DNA from: an uncultured Ignavibacteriota bacterium
GTDB taxonomy: Bacteria; Bacteroidota; Ignavibacteria; Palsa-1295
Length of the DNA stretch: 64,000 nt
Reading direction: 5' to 3'
Assembly: GCA_903900335.1 (NCBI GenBank)
Contig: CAIUMP010000060.1
Coordinates: 1-64,000, forward strand
Notes under the pieces: generated by a model
What the model was told of the DNA's origin: nothing
Databases searched by the model: none
The model's input: only the letters and a program-made list of their open reading frames with translations
Made by a program: the position numbers and the translations under genes
Shown here: positions 1-8,876 of the stretch, one piece after another
How the letters are laid out: each line of letters begins with the position of its first letter
Position numbering within the stretch: position 1 is the first letter of the stretch

Positions 1-3000
1 GCCCCACCCGCATCATGCTTGAGCTTGATGGTAAGCACTCCGTTAGTATGTTCCGTTGAATCCAGCACGCTCCATCCTGCCGGAACGAGCACGGCCCGCT
101 TCGTCAGCAAATTCCAATTGTAATGCACCTCGAACGACACGGTGCTAAAATTCACGGTGTCACCAATTCCATCGACCGAATGCACAAGTACCGACATCGT
201 GCCTCCGGCCATTGCGGAATCCGCGTGAGTAAGGGCGCTTGTCGCCATTGCAACTCGCGCTGTCGGAACGCCTCCAGAAGGTGTTGAGCCCGTCAGTGGG
301 ATGATCTTCAAAAAGCTTACCTCTCCAGAGTTCACAACCAGGTTCGCACCGTTGTTACCAACCCCATCCGGCTGATAGATAATGGTTATCGTGTCGCTCT
401 TTCCCGGACCAATTTTGTACGGGAATGTGCGCGGAGTCTTGAACTGGAATTGCGTCTGGTTCGCCGGACCAGAGATGCTAATGTTATCGACGGTCAGCGA
501 ATCGCAGCCTGTGCTCTCGATAATATAGGTCTTTGACGTCGCCAAGCAAGGCCTTGTCACGAAGGCTCCCCCATTATCCGTGAAATTCATCGCATGAGCA
601 GAGCCCTTCACCTGGTAATTGAGCGAGTAGGTGGTATCAATGTTCTGCCCGCGAAGCACGATCTGCGAACGCTGTGCAAGGTTGTTATCCGGCACCACAT
701 GGAATGCGACGTGTATGGAGTCGCCGGGGTGGATCGTGACTGGAAGATTCAGAGGGGGCGTCAGAGTCACTCCTGCAAAGCCAGCGACGAATGCGGAGTC
801 GATCACGACATCTTCACAATTACCAAAATTGTGTATCCAGAAGCCAGAGTCTGCTGTGGAGCATGGCGCAAGCGTTGGAAGTGAAAGTACTGTCGCGCTG
901 AGCGTCACTCTCCGCGAGATCGGGATCACATATCCTGAGATCGAGATGGCCTTCGGGTACGACTTGCCATCGACGGGATTATACACGTCCACCGTTGCCG
1001 AGTCCTTTACCTCGCCCGTGATGCCAGGTTGATGGTGGAAATGCACATGAAGCGTGTCACCGCTTCCCAGCTTCTGCGGGAATTTCGGACTTGTTACCGA
1101 GTATCCGAACGCACCATTGAACCTCGCTCCGGTTGCGATAATGCTGTCGCACGATAAGTTGACCAGCGTGCCCTCAATATCTTGCGATTGACACGCGAGG
1201 ATCGTATCGAACCGCAACACCGGTGTCAGCAGCGTGTCCTGGAATGTGGAGATCCCAAGTCCCTTGACCGAAATAAGTGTATCGACAAGTCTTCCATCCA
1301 GATCCATTGTCACACGCAGTGCGGCTTGGGAAGCTGTCGCGGAGCCCGGCTTGAAATGCACGAGGAACGAACGGAGCGAATCCGTGCTAAGCGTTATGGG
1401 GAAACTCACGGGCTCAAGCCAATACTGGCTATCGGCAGGATCCCACACAATATTTCGAATGGAAAGAGAAAGACATGCGCGATTGTGGATCGTGAACGTC
1501 CGTGCCGTTGCACTGCATGGAACATTAACAGCCCCCATATCGAGCGCCGTATCGCTCACTTCGGGTCGCATTGCCACATCGCTCAGAACCTGGAGGCTGA
1601 GCGTTAGCGTGGTATCCACGAGCTTCTGGCCGCTGAGATACCGAAGCTTGAGCTGTGTGGTGTAGGTCCCCTTGGGCTGTGAAACAATGTGTATGGGTAA
1701 CTGGAAACTCTCGGAAGCGTGAATGGTGTGCGAGAGCGCGAGCGATCCGAGCTTAAAGACGCTCGTATCGGTGAGTGAAGCGCGGATGAGGATAATGGAG
1801 TCGCAGTTGGAGTTCTTGATGGTGTAGGAAGTGTCCAGCGTCACGCAACGGTTCAGGAGCGCTACCTGCAATCCCAGGAAAGAAGGTTGAGCGCCCTGTT
1901 TCACACTCAAACTCACCGGCACTGAATCATTGACCTGCACACTCGTACCCCCGATCATGTGCAGCCGCACCATCGCATTGTAGTCCCCATCGTGTAACGC
2001 GTCGGTGAGGATGGGGATGGAGACGGAGTCGCCGGGAGCGATCTTCCGCGGTAATCCTGGCGGGAGAATATGAAAGATGGAAGAATCAGAGATGAGCGCG
2101 CTCGTGAGCGTTAACGTATCACAAGAGAGATTGCGAATGATGAGTGCGGAGTCTTTGGAAAAGCACGCGTATGGGGTCGTCATCGCGATGGAAGCATCGT
2201 GATTAAAGCTGACCGTCGTCTGACCAACGCCGGAAAGCGAGATGATCGTATCGACGAGCCTTGATCCGTTGTTGAATTCCAGCAACAATTGTCCCGTGTC
2301 CCGCGCCGCGAGTGTTGGAGAATAGATGATCTGAATACTATCCTTGCCGGATATGTACCGAGGCAAAGAAAGATTCTCAACGGAGAAGGCCGCGCCTCCA
2401 AAAAGGATCTGCGCTTTCACCAAATACGCCCCGCTGCATGCGCTTCCATACGTTATGTGCAACACCGAATCGTAGGTACGGCAACGTGCACCTGTATAGG
2501 TAAAGAGCTTCTTATCGAGCACGACCGCGGAGAGGGATGTCTGTGTTCCATCCGCGTTATACCAGAGATTGTTCGAAGCATCTCCGGCGAAGATCTCTTT
2601 TCCTTTGGAGTAGAACCTGGTATCGAAATTATTGGATGGACCACAAATGGGAAACCACGTTGTACCCTGGTCTGTCGAGAAGAAGAATCCGTTGGCCGCT
2701 GTTTGAATGAACAGTGCAGCATTCGTACCCATGACACAACCCGTCAGTCCAACGGTCGAGGGGAAATTATAGGGATTCGACCAACTTGCTCCCGCGTCTG
2801 CGGAACGGAAGACATACCCAAGATGCTCGGCCACCGCGTAGAACATATTCGATCCTGGCACTCCATACGGCGACCAACACTCGACGTGTAATTGTGGTGA
2901 CGGCTGTGTCCAGGTCACGCCGCCATCCGTGGAGTGTAAGAATCCCGGCGATGCTGTCAGAACGCTTAGGACTCCGTTATTTCCGCTAAAGGTTACTCCA

Positions 3001-3497
3001 TCGTGCTGTGTCGGAGAGAAGTTCGTCCACGTCGCTCCCAGGTTCGAAGATTGCAATGACTGCGCACTCCAGTTTACTACGACAAGCTCGCCAGAGACAG
3101 CATTGTAGCCAATGGACACCATCTGCCCCACCGGTGAGGTCAGCGCCGTCCATGTGAGGCCGCCATCAGTGGTAGTCCATACCCCTCCTGACGTCGCCCG
3201 GACACTACACCAGCCTTGCGAGGCATTCTTGAATGTGAACTGGGTGATCTGGTAGCCTGCAGAGGGCGTTGTCATCGCTTGCCAGGAGACCCCGTTGTTC
3301 GTCGTTCGATAGATCTCACCATTGGTCAGGCCAACGAAGCCTGTTGCGCTGGAGCCCTGTTGATCGAGAAAATAGACGCTCCGAACCTGCGACGGAAAGG
3401 CATAATTCATCGACCACTGCGCCGATGAAGTTCGTGCGCATACCAGCGAAAGGACAAGACCAAGAAAGAACGACGAGAACTTGAGTTGCTTCACCAT
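1..3497 (-). CDS. Large secreted BNR/YCF48-like and anchor-domain protein (3' end outside window)
   Basis: An uninterrupted minus-strand frame runs from an ATG at 3497 to the window edge, at least 1165 codons, so the C-terminus is missing. It begins with a clear signal peptide (MVKQLKFSSFFLGLVLSLVC, then cleavage near SSAQ). Residues about 30-370 carry repeated Trp-rich blades of the type TTDGGLTW, STDGGVTW, SADAGASW and STDQGTTW, typical of the YCF48/sialidase-like beta-propeller of secreted Bacteroidota proteins. From about residue 400 the sequence turns into repeated immunoglobulin-like modules with motifs such as IAPGDSVSIPI and IGPGKSDTITI, like the choice-of-anchor/ASPM-type domains that often precede a T9SS sorting domain. 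The sorting domain itself would lie outside the window. Function is unknown beyond an exported cell-surface role. No strong Shine-Dalgarno is seen. The plus-strand frames here are shadows. Confidence 0.85.
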   Translation of the reverse strand, partial: MVKQLKFSSFFLGLVLSLVCARTSSAQWSMNYAFPSQVRSVYFLDQQGSSATGFVGLTNGEIYRTTNNGVSWQAMTTPSAGYQITQFTFKNASQGWCSVRATSGGVWTTTDGGLTWTALTSPVGQMVSIGYNAVSGELVVVNWSAQSLQSSNLGATWTNFSPTQHDGVTFSGNNGVLSVLTASPGFLHSTDGGVTWTQPSPQLHVECWSPYGVPGSNMFYAVAEHLGYVFRSADAGASWSNPYNFPSTVGLTGCVMGTNAALFIQTAANGFFFSTDQGTTWFPICGPSNNFDTRFYSKGKEIFAGDASNNLWYNADGTQTSLSAVVLDKKLFTYTGARCRTYDSVLHITYGSACSGAYLVKAQILFGGAAFSVENLSLPRYISGKDSIQIIYSPTLAARDTGQLLLEFNNGSRLVDTIISLSGVGQTTVSFNHDASIAMTTPYACFSKDSALIIRNLSCDTLTLTSALISDSSIFHILPPGLPRKIAPGDSVSIPILTDALHDGDYNAMVRLHMIGGTSVQVNDSVPVSLSVKQGAQPSFLGLQVALLNRCVTLDTSYTIKNSNCDSIILIRASLTDTSVFKLGSLALSHTIHASESFQLPIHIVSQPKGTYTTQLKLRYLSGQKLVDTTLTLSLQVLSDVAMRPEVSDTALDMGAVNVPCSATARTFTIHNRACLSLSIRNIVWDPADSQYWLEPVSFPITLSTDSLRSFLVHFKPGSATASQAALRVTMDLDGRLVDTLISVKGLGISTFQDTLLTPVLRFDTILACQSQDIEGTLVNLSCDSIIATGARFNGAFGYSVTSPKFPQKLGSGDTLHVHFHHQPGITGEVKDSATVDVYNPVDGKSYPKAISISGYVIPISRRVTLSATVLSLPTLAPCSTADSGFWIHNFGNCEDVVIDSAFVAGFAGVTLTPPLNLPVTIHPGDSIHVAFHVVPDNNLAQRSQIVLRGQNIDTTYSLNYQVKGSAHAMNFTDNGGAFVTRPCLATSKTYIIESTGCDSLTVDNISISGPANQTQFQFKTPRTFPYKIGPGKSDTITIIYQPDGVGNNGANLVVNSGEVSFLKIIPLTGSTPSGGVPTARVAMATSALTHADSAMAGGTMSVLVHSVDGIGDTVNFSTVSFEVHYNWNLLTKRAVLVPAGWSVLDSTEHTNGVLTIKLKHDAGG

Positions 3498-3722
3498 GAC
3501 CGTAAGACACCAAATGTGTAGCACTAAGAAACACGGAGGGATGCGAACACCTCCTATTATAGCTACTAATATACCATATACCACAGAAGTGCCCTCGAAA
3601 TGTGAAACTGGAAATCCGCAAAGCTATGAATTTACCTTCATTTCGCGAAGAATTTGAATGAACCAGGCCTTCCCCCTGTTCCTTCCGTCGTGAAAATCAC
3701 AGGAAGAACCGGTCTGCTTCAG

Positions 3723-4016
3723 ATGTGCCGTAATGCGAGAGGACGTTGGATCGTCCTTCCGCTGCTCGCGGTCATGCTTCTGCGAACCGGTGGCAATTTC
3801 CTCCACACTCACTCTTCTGACGAAACCTCTGGCTTATCGGCGGTTGCGAGCTGCAACGCGTGCGACATTGAGGCGACGGTCGCAACAGAAACACCGGCGC
3901 CTGCCGGACCTCCAGCTGTACCCGTTGTCATTACCGATGAGGCACCATGCGCGGTGTTCCAACCGTTCGTCATAACGATACACGCCAGATCCGGTCGCGC
4001 GCCTCCCACTGCTTAA
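3723..4016 (+). CDS. Small membrane-anchored Cys/His-motif protein upstream of TonB receptor
   Basis: A 97-residue protein if it starts at the ATG at 3723 (MCRNARGRWIVLPLLAVMLL); an in-frame ATG at 3654 would add 23 residues and bury the hydrophobic segment, so I prefer 3723. One N-terminal hydrophobic stretch (about residues 9-20) is a signal anchor. After it come FLHTHSSDE and SCNACD, an HxH and CxxC pair. The rest is Ala/Pro/Thr-rich and of low complexity. The layout (hydrophobic start, HxH, CxxC) recalls the short DUF2946-like proteins found beside outer-membrane metal receptors, and the next gene is a TonB-dependent receptor on the same strand 111 bp downstream. A metal-related role is inference. 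No paralogue is seen in the window. Confidence 0.5.
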   Translation: MCRNARGRWIVLPLLAVMLLRTGGNFLHTHSSDETSGLSAVASCNACDIEATVATETPAPAGPPAVPVVITDEAPCAVFQPFVITIHARSGRAPPTA

Positions 4017-4043
4017 GCACTTCCTTTCCGATAAAGATGAACT

Positions 4044-4064
4044 GTTCGCGCTATGAGCGCGAAC
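4044..4064. promoter_or_regulatory. Perfect 9-bp inverted repeat upstream of TonB receptor
   Basis: GTTCGCGCT and AGCGCGAAC flank a 3-nt centre, a perfect palindrome starting 28 bp after the preceding stop codon and ending 63 bp before the receptor start. No T-run follows, so it is either a stem-loop in the leader or an operator rather than a classical terminator. Confidence 0.4.
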
Positions 4065-4071
4065 ACCTCAT

Positions 4072-4086
4072 TGTGACGTCGTCACA
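4072..4086. promoter_or_regulatory. CRP/FNR-like palindrome upstream of TonB receptor
   Basis: TGTGACGTCGTCACA is a perfect 15-nt palindrome (TGTGA-N5-TCACA), 41 bp before the receptor ATG. CRP-family sites have TGTGA-N6-TCACA, so the spacing is one base short. It is followed by another GTCACATTT copy at about 4110. Regulation of the receptor by a CRP/FNR-type or other dimeric repressor is inference. Confidence 0.35.
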
Positions 4087-4127
4087 TTCTCGCATACCTT
4101 GTCACATTTCAGAAGTGTTTACGCAGC

Positions 4128-6542
4128 ATGATTTTACTCATTCTATTTCGGTTGCTTCGAAGCAAGTCTCGCGCATTTGGTCGATTCGTTCACGTCATTC
4201 TGGGCCTAATATTGGCTTCATCCACCCTGTTCGCACATGGTACTGTGAAGGTGATCGAGCCTGGTTCCAACGTCCAATTCACTGTCGTTGTTTTTGACGG
4301 CTCGAACAACGCACCTCTTGAGCTTGCAAGGGTGGCGCTCTATCGGGGCACCTCACTTGTAAAAGGAAAAGTGACCAATCCCCGCGGGCGTGCCGTATTC
4401 ATGGATGTCGTTCCGGGTAGGTACCGCATTGTCGCGCGATACGTTGGCTACACGGATTTTAGCGACACCATCCAAATTGACAAGTCCCACGCTTTCGATT
4501 CAATTACATTGTTCGAAGCCAACCAAGAGGTGGTAGTCTCCGGGTTTCGAGAAGCGGAGATCTCTACGATCGAACCAACGACTGGCAATCAAGTCTTTGA
4601 ATCGGAGACATATCATGCAGCACCCACCGCGCGCATGACACAACTGGTACAGGAGAACGTGCTCGGTGCGGTTCGGGCTTCGACCGGCGAGATTCACATC
4701 CGAGGGCAACATGGGGAATTCACCTACTTCGTGGATGGCGCGCCGATTCCGCTTGGGGTCTTCGGCGGACTGAATGAGGTGGTGGACCCCAAAGTTACGG
4801 AACGAGCGACGTTCCTCACGGGCGGTTTTCCTGCGGAGTATGGGGGACAAATCGCGGCAGTCGTGGATATTCAAAACCGCGTGCCGACGGGCGCATTCCA
4901 TGTTGATTTCTCCACGTACGCCGGCTCCTATATGCCAAGCGGAATCAAGGACTCGCTTTTCATCCCGAACCACTTCATCAATATGAACGGGCAATCGCTC
5001 TCGATGAGCGATCACAATGGGAAGCTCGGCTGGTTCGTATCAGGTTCGCGTCAGGAAACAGACCGACGTATCGATCCGCCCGTCAATTCCATCTTCCACG
5101 ATCACGGCTTTGATTACTTCCTTTATGGGAAAGCGGATTATCTGCTTTCGGACAAGGATTTTCTGACCATGAATCTGAACTACGGTATCACCAACACACA
5201 GGTGCCCTTCGATTCTGTGGAGATCGGCGGCATCGGTGAGCCGCGTGCCGAGGATGATGCTCAGTACACGACCAACGCGTTTCAGACGCTTTCCTACTAT
5301 CGCACGGTTTCGACAGAGTCCGATCACGAAAGCAATTTGCTTATCGCTGGGTATGCACGTGAGGGAAGCCTCAAGTACACACCAGGGGAGATTGATCGAC
5401 CGACTGTCTCCGACACGCTCGGCGACACGAACCATGTACTTGCGGAAGATCGCAGCTTCACAACCATTGGAGTACGCGCAAAGTATGACAATCGACTTTC
5501 CCACGAGTTTCAATACGCGGCAGGCTTCAACGTTAGCACAACATCTGGTAAGGAAGATTTCTCTGCTTTCGATAGTGCACGGTTTACCGGGCCGCACTCT
5601 GTAACCAATTACTCCGGCTCCGATTTCGGAGTGTTCCTCCAAGCAGAATACCATCCCGAAGAATGGACGAGTATCGATCTGGGACTGCGATATGATCAGC
5701 ATATCGCGCCCAGCGTGTCAATGGAGTCGCAGCTTAGCCCCCGCATTCGCTGGAATTTCCTTATGGGGGAAAGCGACAATGCGTATCTCTATTATGGCCG
5801 GATGTTCATGCCGAATAACATCGAGGGCATCCGAGCATTGGCATTGAATGCAACCAGTCAGGCATCGGTCGGCACGCTTGCGGAACGCGACAATTTCTAT
5901 GAGGCTGTGTATACGCACAACTTCGATTTCGGCATCCGAAGCAAGGCCGCATACTTTCGCAAGGATGCAACTCCGGGCGTTGACGATCAGAGTGTCGGAT
6001 CGAGTGCGGTGCGCGCACCCATTAATATTGCGATCGTGCATACACACGGCGTCGAGCTGGGGGTATCCTATAGCTCCCCCGTGACACCGTTCTCTGGTTA
6101 CATCAACACCTCGCTAATTCACGCCTACGGAGTTGGGGCTCTCACCGGCGGCTTCCTTCCGATCAGCAGTGACAGCACGGGGGCAGACCTCGATCATGAT
6201 CAGCGCCTCTCTATCGTCGCATCCATTAACTACCAGCCAACAGATTGGTATGCAAACATCACAGGGATCTATGGCTCGGGACTAACGAACGGCGCTGGTA
6301 TCCCCGGCAGCTATGGCACCGGTCTCTTCGATTTCAACCAATATGCACATACCACCCCATCGTGGATCGTGAATATCGGAGCCGGCTACACTTTCCACCT
6401 CGCCGGTGGTGCGACGGTCTCGCCTTCACTCTCGATTGGAAATCTCTTCGATCACGAACATCTTCTTAAAGGAGCCTACTTTAGCGGTGCGAGTTGGGAG
6501 GAGCCGCGCAATGCGATTCTCCGGGTGGATGTCCACCTGTGA
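4128..6542 (+). CDS. TonB-dependent outer-membrane receptor with carboxypeptidase-regulatory-like N-terminal domain
   Basis: An 804-residue outer-membrane receptor. The N-terminus has a long basic lead and a hydrophobic signal segment (residues about 20-36). Residues about 45-125 form a CarboxypepD_reg-like beta-sandwich (GKVTNPRGRAVFMDVVPGRY, then RYVGYTD). EVVVSGFRE near residue 136 is a possible TonB-box-like strand. The plug follows (IHIRGQHGEFTYFVDGAPI, then GGFPAEYGGQIAAVVDIQ, residues about 185-250), and the rest is the beta-barrel, ending with a short LRVDVHL strand. This family imports metal chelates, cofactors or glycans using TonB energy; the substrate cannot be read from the sequence. 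The small CxxC protein just upstream suggests a metal ligand, but this is weak. The downstream gene converges on it. Confidence 0.92.
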   Translation: MILLILFRLLRSKSRAFGRFVHVILGLILASSTLFAHGTVKVIEPGSNVQFTVVVFDGSNNAPLELARVALYRGTSLVKGKVTNPRGRAVFMDVVPGRYRIVARYVGYTDFSDTIQIDKSHAFDSITLFEANQEVVVSGFREAEISTIEPTTGNQVFESETYHAAPTARMTQLVQENVLGAVRASTGEIHIRGQHGEFTYFVDGAPIPLGVFGGLNEVVDPKVTERATFLTGGFPAEYGGQIAAVVDIQNRVPTGAFHVDFSTYAGSYMPSGIKDSLFIPNHFINMNGQSLSMSDHNGKLGWFVSGSRQETDRRIDPPVNSIFHDHGFDYFLYGKADYLLSDKDFLTMNLNYGITNTQVPFDSVEIGGIGEPRAEDDAQYTTNAFQTLSYYRTVSTESDHESNLLIAGYAREGSLKYTPGEIDRPTVSDTLGDTNHVLAEDRSFTTIGVRAKYDNRLSHEFQYAAGFNVSTTSGKEDFSAFDSARFTGPHSVTNYSGSDFGVFLQAEYHPEEWTSIDLGLRYDQHIAPSVSMESQLSPRIRWNFLMGESDNAYLYYGRMFMPNNIEGIRALALNATSQASVGTLAERDNFYEAVYTHNFDFGIRSKAAYFRKDATPGVDDQSVGSSAVRAPINIAIVHTHGVELGVSYSSPVTPFSGYINTSLIHAYGVGALTGGFLPISSDSTGADLDHDQRLSIVASINYQPTDWYANITGIYGSGLTNGAGIPGSYGTGLFDFNQYAHTTPSWIVNIGAGYTFHLAGGATVSPSLSIGNLFDHEHLLKGAYFSGASWEEPRNAILRVDVHL

Positions 6543-6559
6543 TGTTTGTCAAGTTCGTT

Positions 6560-6587
6560 GTGGCCACGAGTCCTAGATCGTGGCTAC
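6560..6587. terminator. Stem-loop between convergent genes
   Basis: GTGGCCACGA and TCGTGGCTAC form a 10-bp stem (one imperfect pair) around an 8-nt loop, placed between the convergent TonB receptor and CbpA-like genes. There is no T-tract on either side, so a role in termination is likely but unproven. Confidence 0.4.
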
Positions 6588-6600
6588 ACAAGCACCTTGT

Positions 6601-7527
6601 TCAGTCTCTGGGATTGAATTCCGACCCATCCCGCAATTTCTCCCATAACAATCGCTCCTTATCGCTTACCTCTTCCGGCACTCGGATGTCAACGATCGCA
6701 TAGAGATCCCCACGAGAGCCGTCAGAGCGGTAGAGGCCACGTTTGGCCAATCGGAGCTTCAGGCCGTTCTGGGCTGCCACCGGAATTGTCAGGCGGACAT
6801 TGCCATCGAGCGTTTCCATTGGTACTTTCGCGCCGAGCACGGCTTCCCACGGTGCGATGTCGATCTCGCGGTATAGATCGAAATTCTCGATGTCATAATA
6901 GGGATGACTGTGATATACGAGCGAAAGTAGTAAGTCGCCTGGGGTTGTCGTGCCCGTCTCCCCTTGTCCAGCGAGCTTGATCTGCTTGCCGGCCCACGAG
7001 CGCTCCGGGATCTTCACCTTATAGGTCTTCGTCGTTCCGTCACCACGGCGAATAGTGAACTGCTTCGAGCTCCCGTGGAATGCCTCTTCGATGCTGACGG
7101 GAAGCTCGGCCTCAATATCCGCGCCTCGAGTGTTGAATCCTGGACGTCGGCGTTGAGTGCTGGAGCCAAACCCCATGCCGGGGCCAAAGAACTGTTGAAA
7201 GAACTCGGAGAAGTCCTCCCCACCGCCTGTGGAGTAGGTGTAGCCACCGCCACCCGGTTGTGCTCCATAACCAGGTGGGGGTGTGAACTGCTGCCCCGTC
7301 TTCCAGTTCTCACCGAAGCGGTCGTACTTCTTGCGTTTCTCCGCGTCGCTAAGAACTTCGTAGGCTTCATTGAGCTTCTTGAATTTCTCCTCAGCTGTCT
7401 TGTCATCCGGATTGACATCGGGATGATGCTTTCGGGCGAGTTTGCGAAACGCCTTTTTGATCTCATCCTCGGTGGCTGTGCGCGGCACACCGAGGGTCTC
7501 GTAATAGTCTTGAAATTGTACTGCCAT
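6601..7527 (-). CDS. cbpA: CbpA-type DnaJ co-chaperone (no zinc finger)
   Basis: A 308-residue J-domain protein. The J domain occupies residues about 7-72 with the HPD motif at residues 35-37, which stimulates DnaK ATPase. A Gly/Phe-rich linker follows (about residues 90-125, with [15 protein letters not shown] and FGPGMGFG). The remainder is the two-barrel DnaJ C-terminal substrate-binding region. The four CxxCxGxG motifs of true DnaJ are absent, so this is a type II (CbpA/DnaJB-like) protein and not the main DnaJ. Length is typical of CbpA. No dnaK or grpE lies nearby and no CIRCE-like element is seen upstream. It acts in the cytoplasm in protein folding and stress recovery. Confidence 0.88.
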   Translation of the reverse strand: MAVQFQDYYETLGVPRTATEDEIKKAFRKLARKHHPDVNPDDKTAEEKFKKLNEAYEVLSDAEKRKKYDRFGENWKTGQQFTPPPGYGAQPGGGGYTYSTGGGEDFSEFFQQFFGPGMGFGSSTQRRRPGFNTRGADIEAELPVSIEEAFHGSSKQFTIRRGDGTTKTYKVKIPERSWAGKQIKLAGQGETGTTTPGDLLLSLVYHSHPYYDIENFDLYREIDIAPWEAVLGAKVPMETLDGNVRLTIPVAAQNGLKLRLAKRGLYRSDGSRGDLYAIVDIRVPEEVSDKERLLWEKLRDGSEFNPRD

Positions 7528-7621
7528 CGGTGCTCAACAACAACATCAGCACCTCGCACGTTACCGTAATGCCGAAGCCCATCAGCAATCATCGGATTCC
7601 GCGCGCGAACGATCCGTCCAC

Positions 7622-8164
7622 TCAGGGCACGGTAGTTTTGTAGGTCGCGCTGATATCAAAGTGGAATTTGACGGTAAAGGTGATCGGAGTTTGGTTTGTT
7701 GTTGCAGTGAAATACAGTTTTGCAGACCCCAATGATCCCATCAACTGGTCTTTGAAGAACTGTTTCCCATCTGCAGTGAGCGTCATTGCCTGCGTCTTTG
7801 CTGCAACGGAGAGCAGGTTGATATTGCTGAAGGTAGCCAGCACCTTCTGTGTCGTTCCGGCGGCATCGCCGACGCTGAGCGTCCCACTCACGATATTCTG
7901 GTTAGCGGGCCCGGAGAAATAAGAGATAAGGTAGCTTGCAGAAGTAATGTCCAGCGAGGAAAGATCGCCCTTATACTTATCGAAATCGGAGCTGGATTGC
8001 TTTGCATCTACAACATCGGCAATGGAGTAGGTCAGCGAGTTGAAGTTTGTCGCAGAGAACTCCTTGTCGATCCCAAAGGAGAAGTCCTTGCTGACAGAGC
8101 ATCCCCAATATCCGATCGCCAATAGAAGCATCAAACCAGAAAGAAGTGCAGTGAATCTCTTCAT
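7622..8164 (-). CDS. Lipoprotein, unknown function (paralogue-like of the 48.3 kb lipoprotein)
   Basis: A 180-residue SpII lipoprotein. The start at 8164 is chosen because it gives a standard lipoprotein signal (MKRFTALLSGLMLLLAIGYW then Cys22) and has a strong GGAGGA site 7 nt upstream; the frame itself stays open to an ATG at 8239. The mature part is rich in Ser, Thr, Asp and Phe with alternating hydrophobic residues, suggesting a beta-sandwich, and ends in TPITFTVKFHFDISATYKT. A second lipoprotein at 48297-48833 has a very similar organisation and closing segment. No catalytic motif is visible. It sits between cbpA (same strand, downstream) and a divergently transcribed small exported protein. 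Confidence 0.75.
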   Translation of the reverse strand: MKRFTALLSGLMLLLAIGYWGCSVSKDFSFGIDKEFSATNFNSLTYSIADVVDAKQSSSDFDKYKGDLSSLDITSASYLISYFSGPANQNIVSGTLSVGDAAGTTQKVLATFSNINLLSVAAKTQAMTLTADGKQFFKDQLMGSLGSAKLYFTATTNQTPITFTVKFHFDISATYKTTVP

Positions 8165-8449
8165 GATTTTTTCCTCCAAATTATGAAACCGCTGGCAACA
8201 TTTGCATTTTCCGTGCCATTCGTACTGCAGCCGTCGCAAAATTCAGTACGTTATCAAGCGCGGAGTTTAAGACTGGGCGAATTTCTGATTCGCAGAGTCG
8301 ATAGCCGAAACATTTGTTAAGGGACATGCGAATAACTGTCTCGCGTTTGGGCTAAGATCTGGCCTCCAATGTTTTTCACGAAGACCACCGAACAACCTGC
8401 TATATTGCGGCCAAGTCTTCATCGGAATACTCAATTCAACAACAACACT

Positions 8450-8821
8450 ATGAAAAAGCTGATTACGTTACTGTTTGCACTCCTGCTGACAATTGGGATT
8501 GCAGTACCTAAGTCGAACGCTACGGACAAGCCGGCTGCCGGCACGTGGAGTGGTGTACTCATTGACAAGCATTGCGGTTCGGACATGAGCGCCGACAAAC
8601 TGCCATCTCACGAAAAGTCCTGCGTTATGAAATGCGCCAAGGATGGCAAGAATCTCGGCATGATGGTCGACGGCAAGTGGTATGCCTTCGATAAGAAGGG
8701 TGAGAAACTTGGGTGGGCGATCCTGAAGAAGACGAAGGCCGCCGCCAACGTGCAGGTCAGCGTCGAAGGAAAGCTGAAGGGTGACAAGATCACCGTGACA
8801 AAGATGTCGGAGAAAGCGTAA
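8450..8821 (+). CDS. Small exported Cys-motif protein
   Basis: A 123-residue exported protein. The start at 8450 yields a clean signal peptide (MKKLITLLFALLLTIGIAVP, cleavage near SNA); an upstream in-frame ATG at 8369 would only add a non-signal extension. The mature protein begins AGTWSGVLIDKHCGSDM and continues with KSCVMKCAKDG, then a basic beta-rich tail with MVDGKWYAFDKKG. The GxxxDxHCG ... CVxxC pattern matches a small uncharacterised secreted family I know from Acidobacteriota and Bacteroidota, in which three cysteines are conserved. Metal or thiol function is a guess. It is a single-gene unit closed by a hairpin at 8851-8876. Confidence 0.75.
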   Translation: MKKLITLLFALLLTIGIAVPKSNATDKPAAGTWSGVLIDKHCGSDMSADKLPSHEKSCVMKCAKDGKNLGMMVDGKWYAFDKKGEKLGWAILKKTKAAANVQVSVEGKLKGDKITVTKMSEKA

Positions 8822-8850
8822 ATCCTAAACGGATTACTCTCTCCCAAACA

Positions 8851-8876
8851 AGAACGGCCCTTTCAAGGGCCGTTCT
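8851..8876. terminator. Bidirectional hairpin terminator
   Basis: AGAACGGCCC and GGGCCGTTCT form a perfect 10-bp stem with a 6-nt loop between two convergent genes; the minus-strand stop codon abuts it at 8877. The flanks are moderately A-rich on the left and T-rich on the right, which fits a terminator used from both sides. Confidence 0.8.

Noticed and set aside
1-3500. Several plus-strand frames of 70-200 codons
   Set aside because: They lie opposite a long, continuous minus-strand frame with signal peptide and BNR motifs, and have no domain-like features.
5040-5702. 220-codon minus-strand frame
   Set aside because: It is antisense to the TonB receptor barrel.
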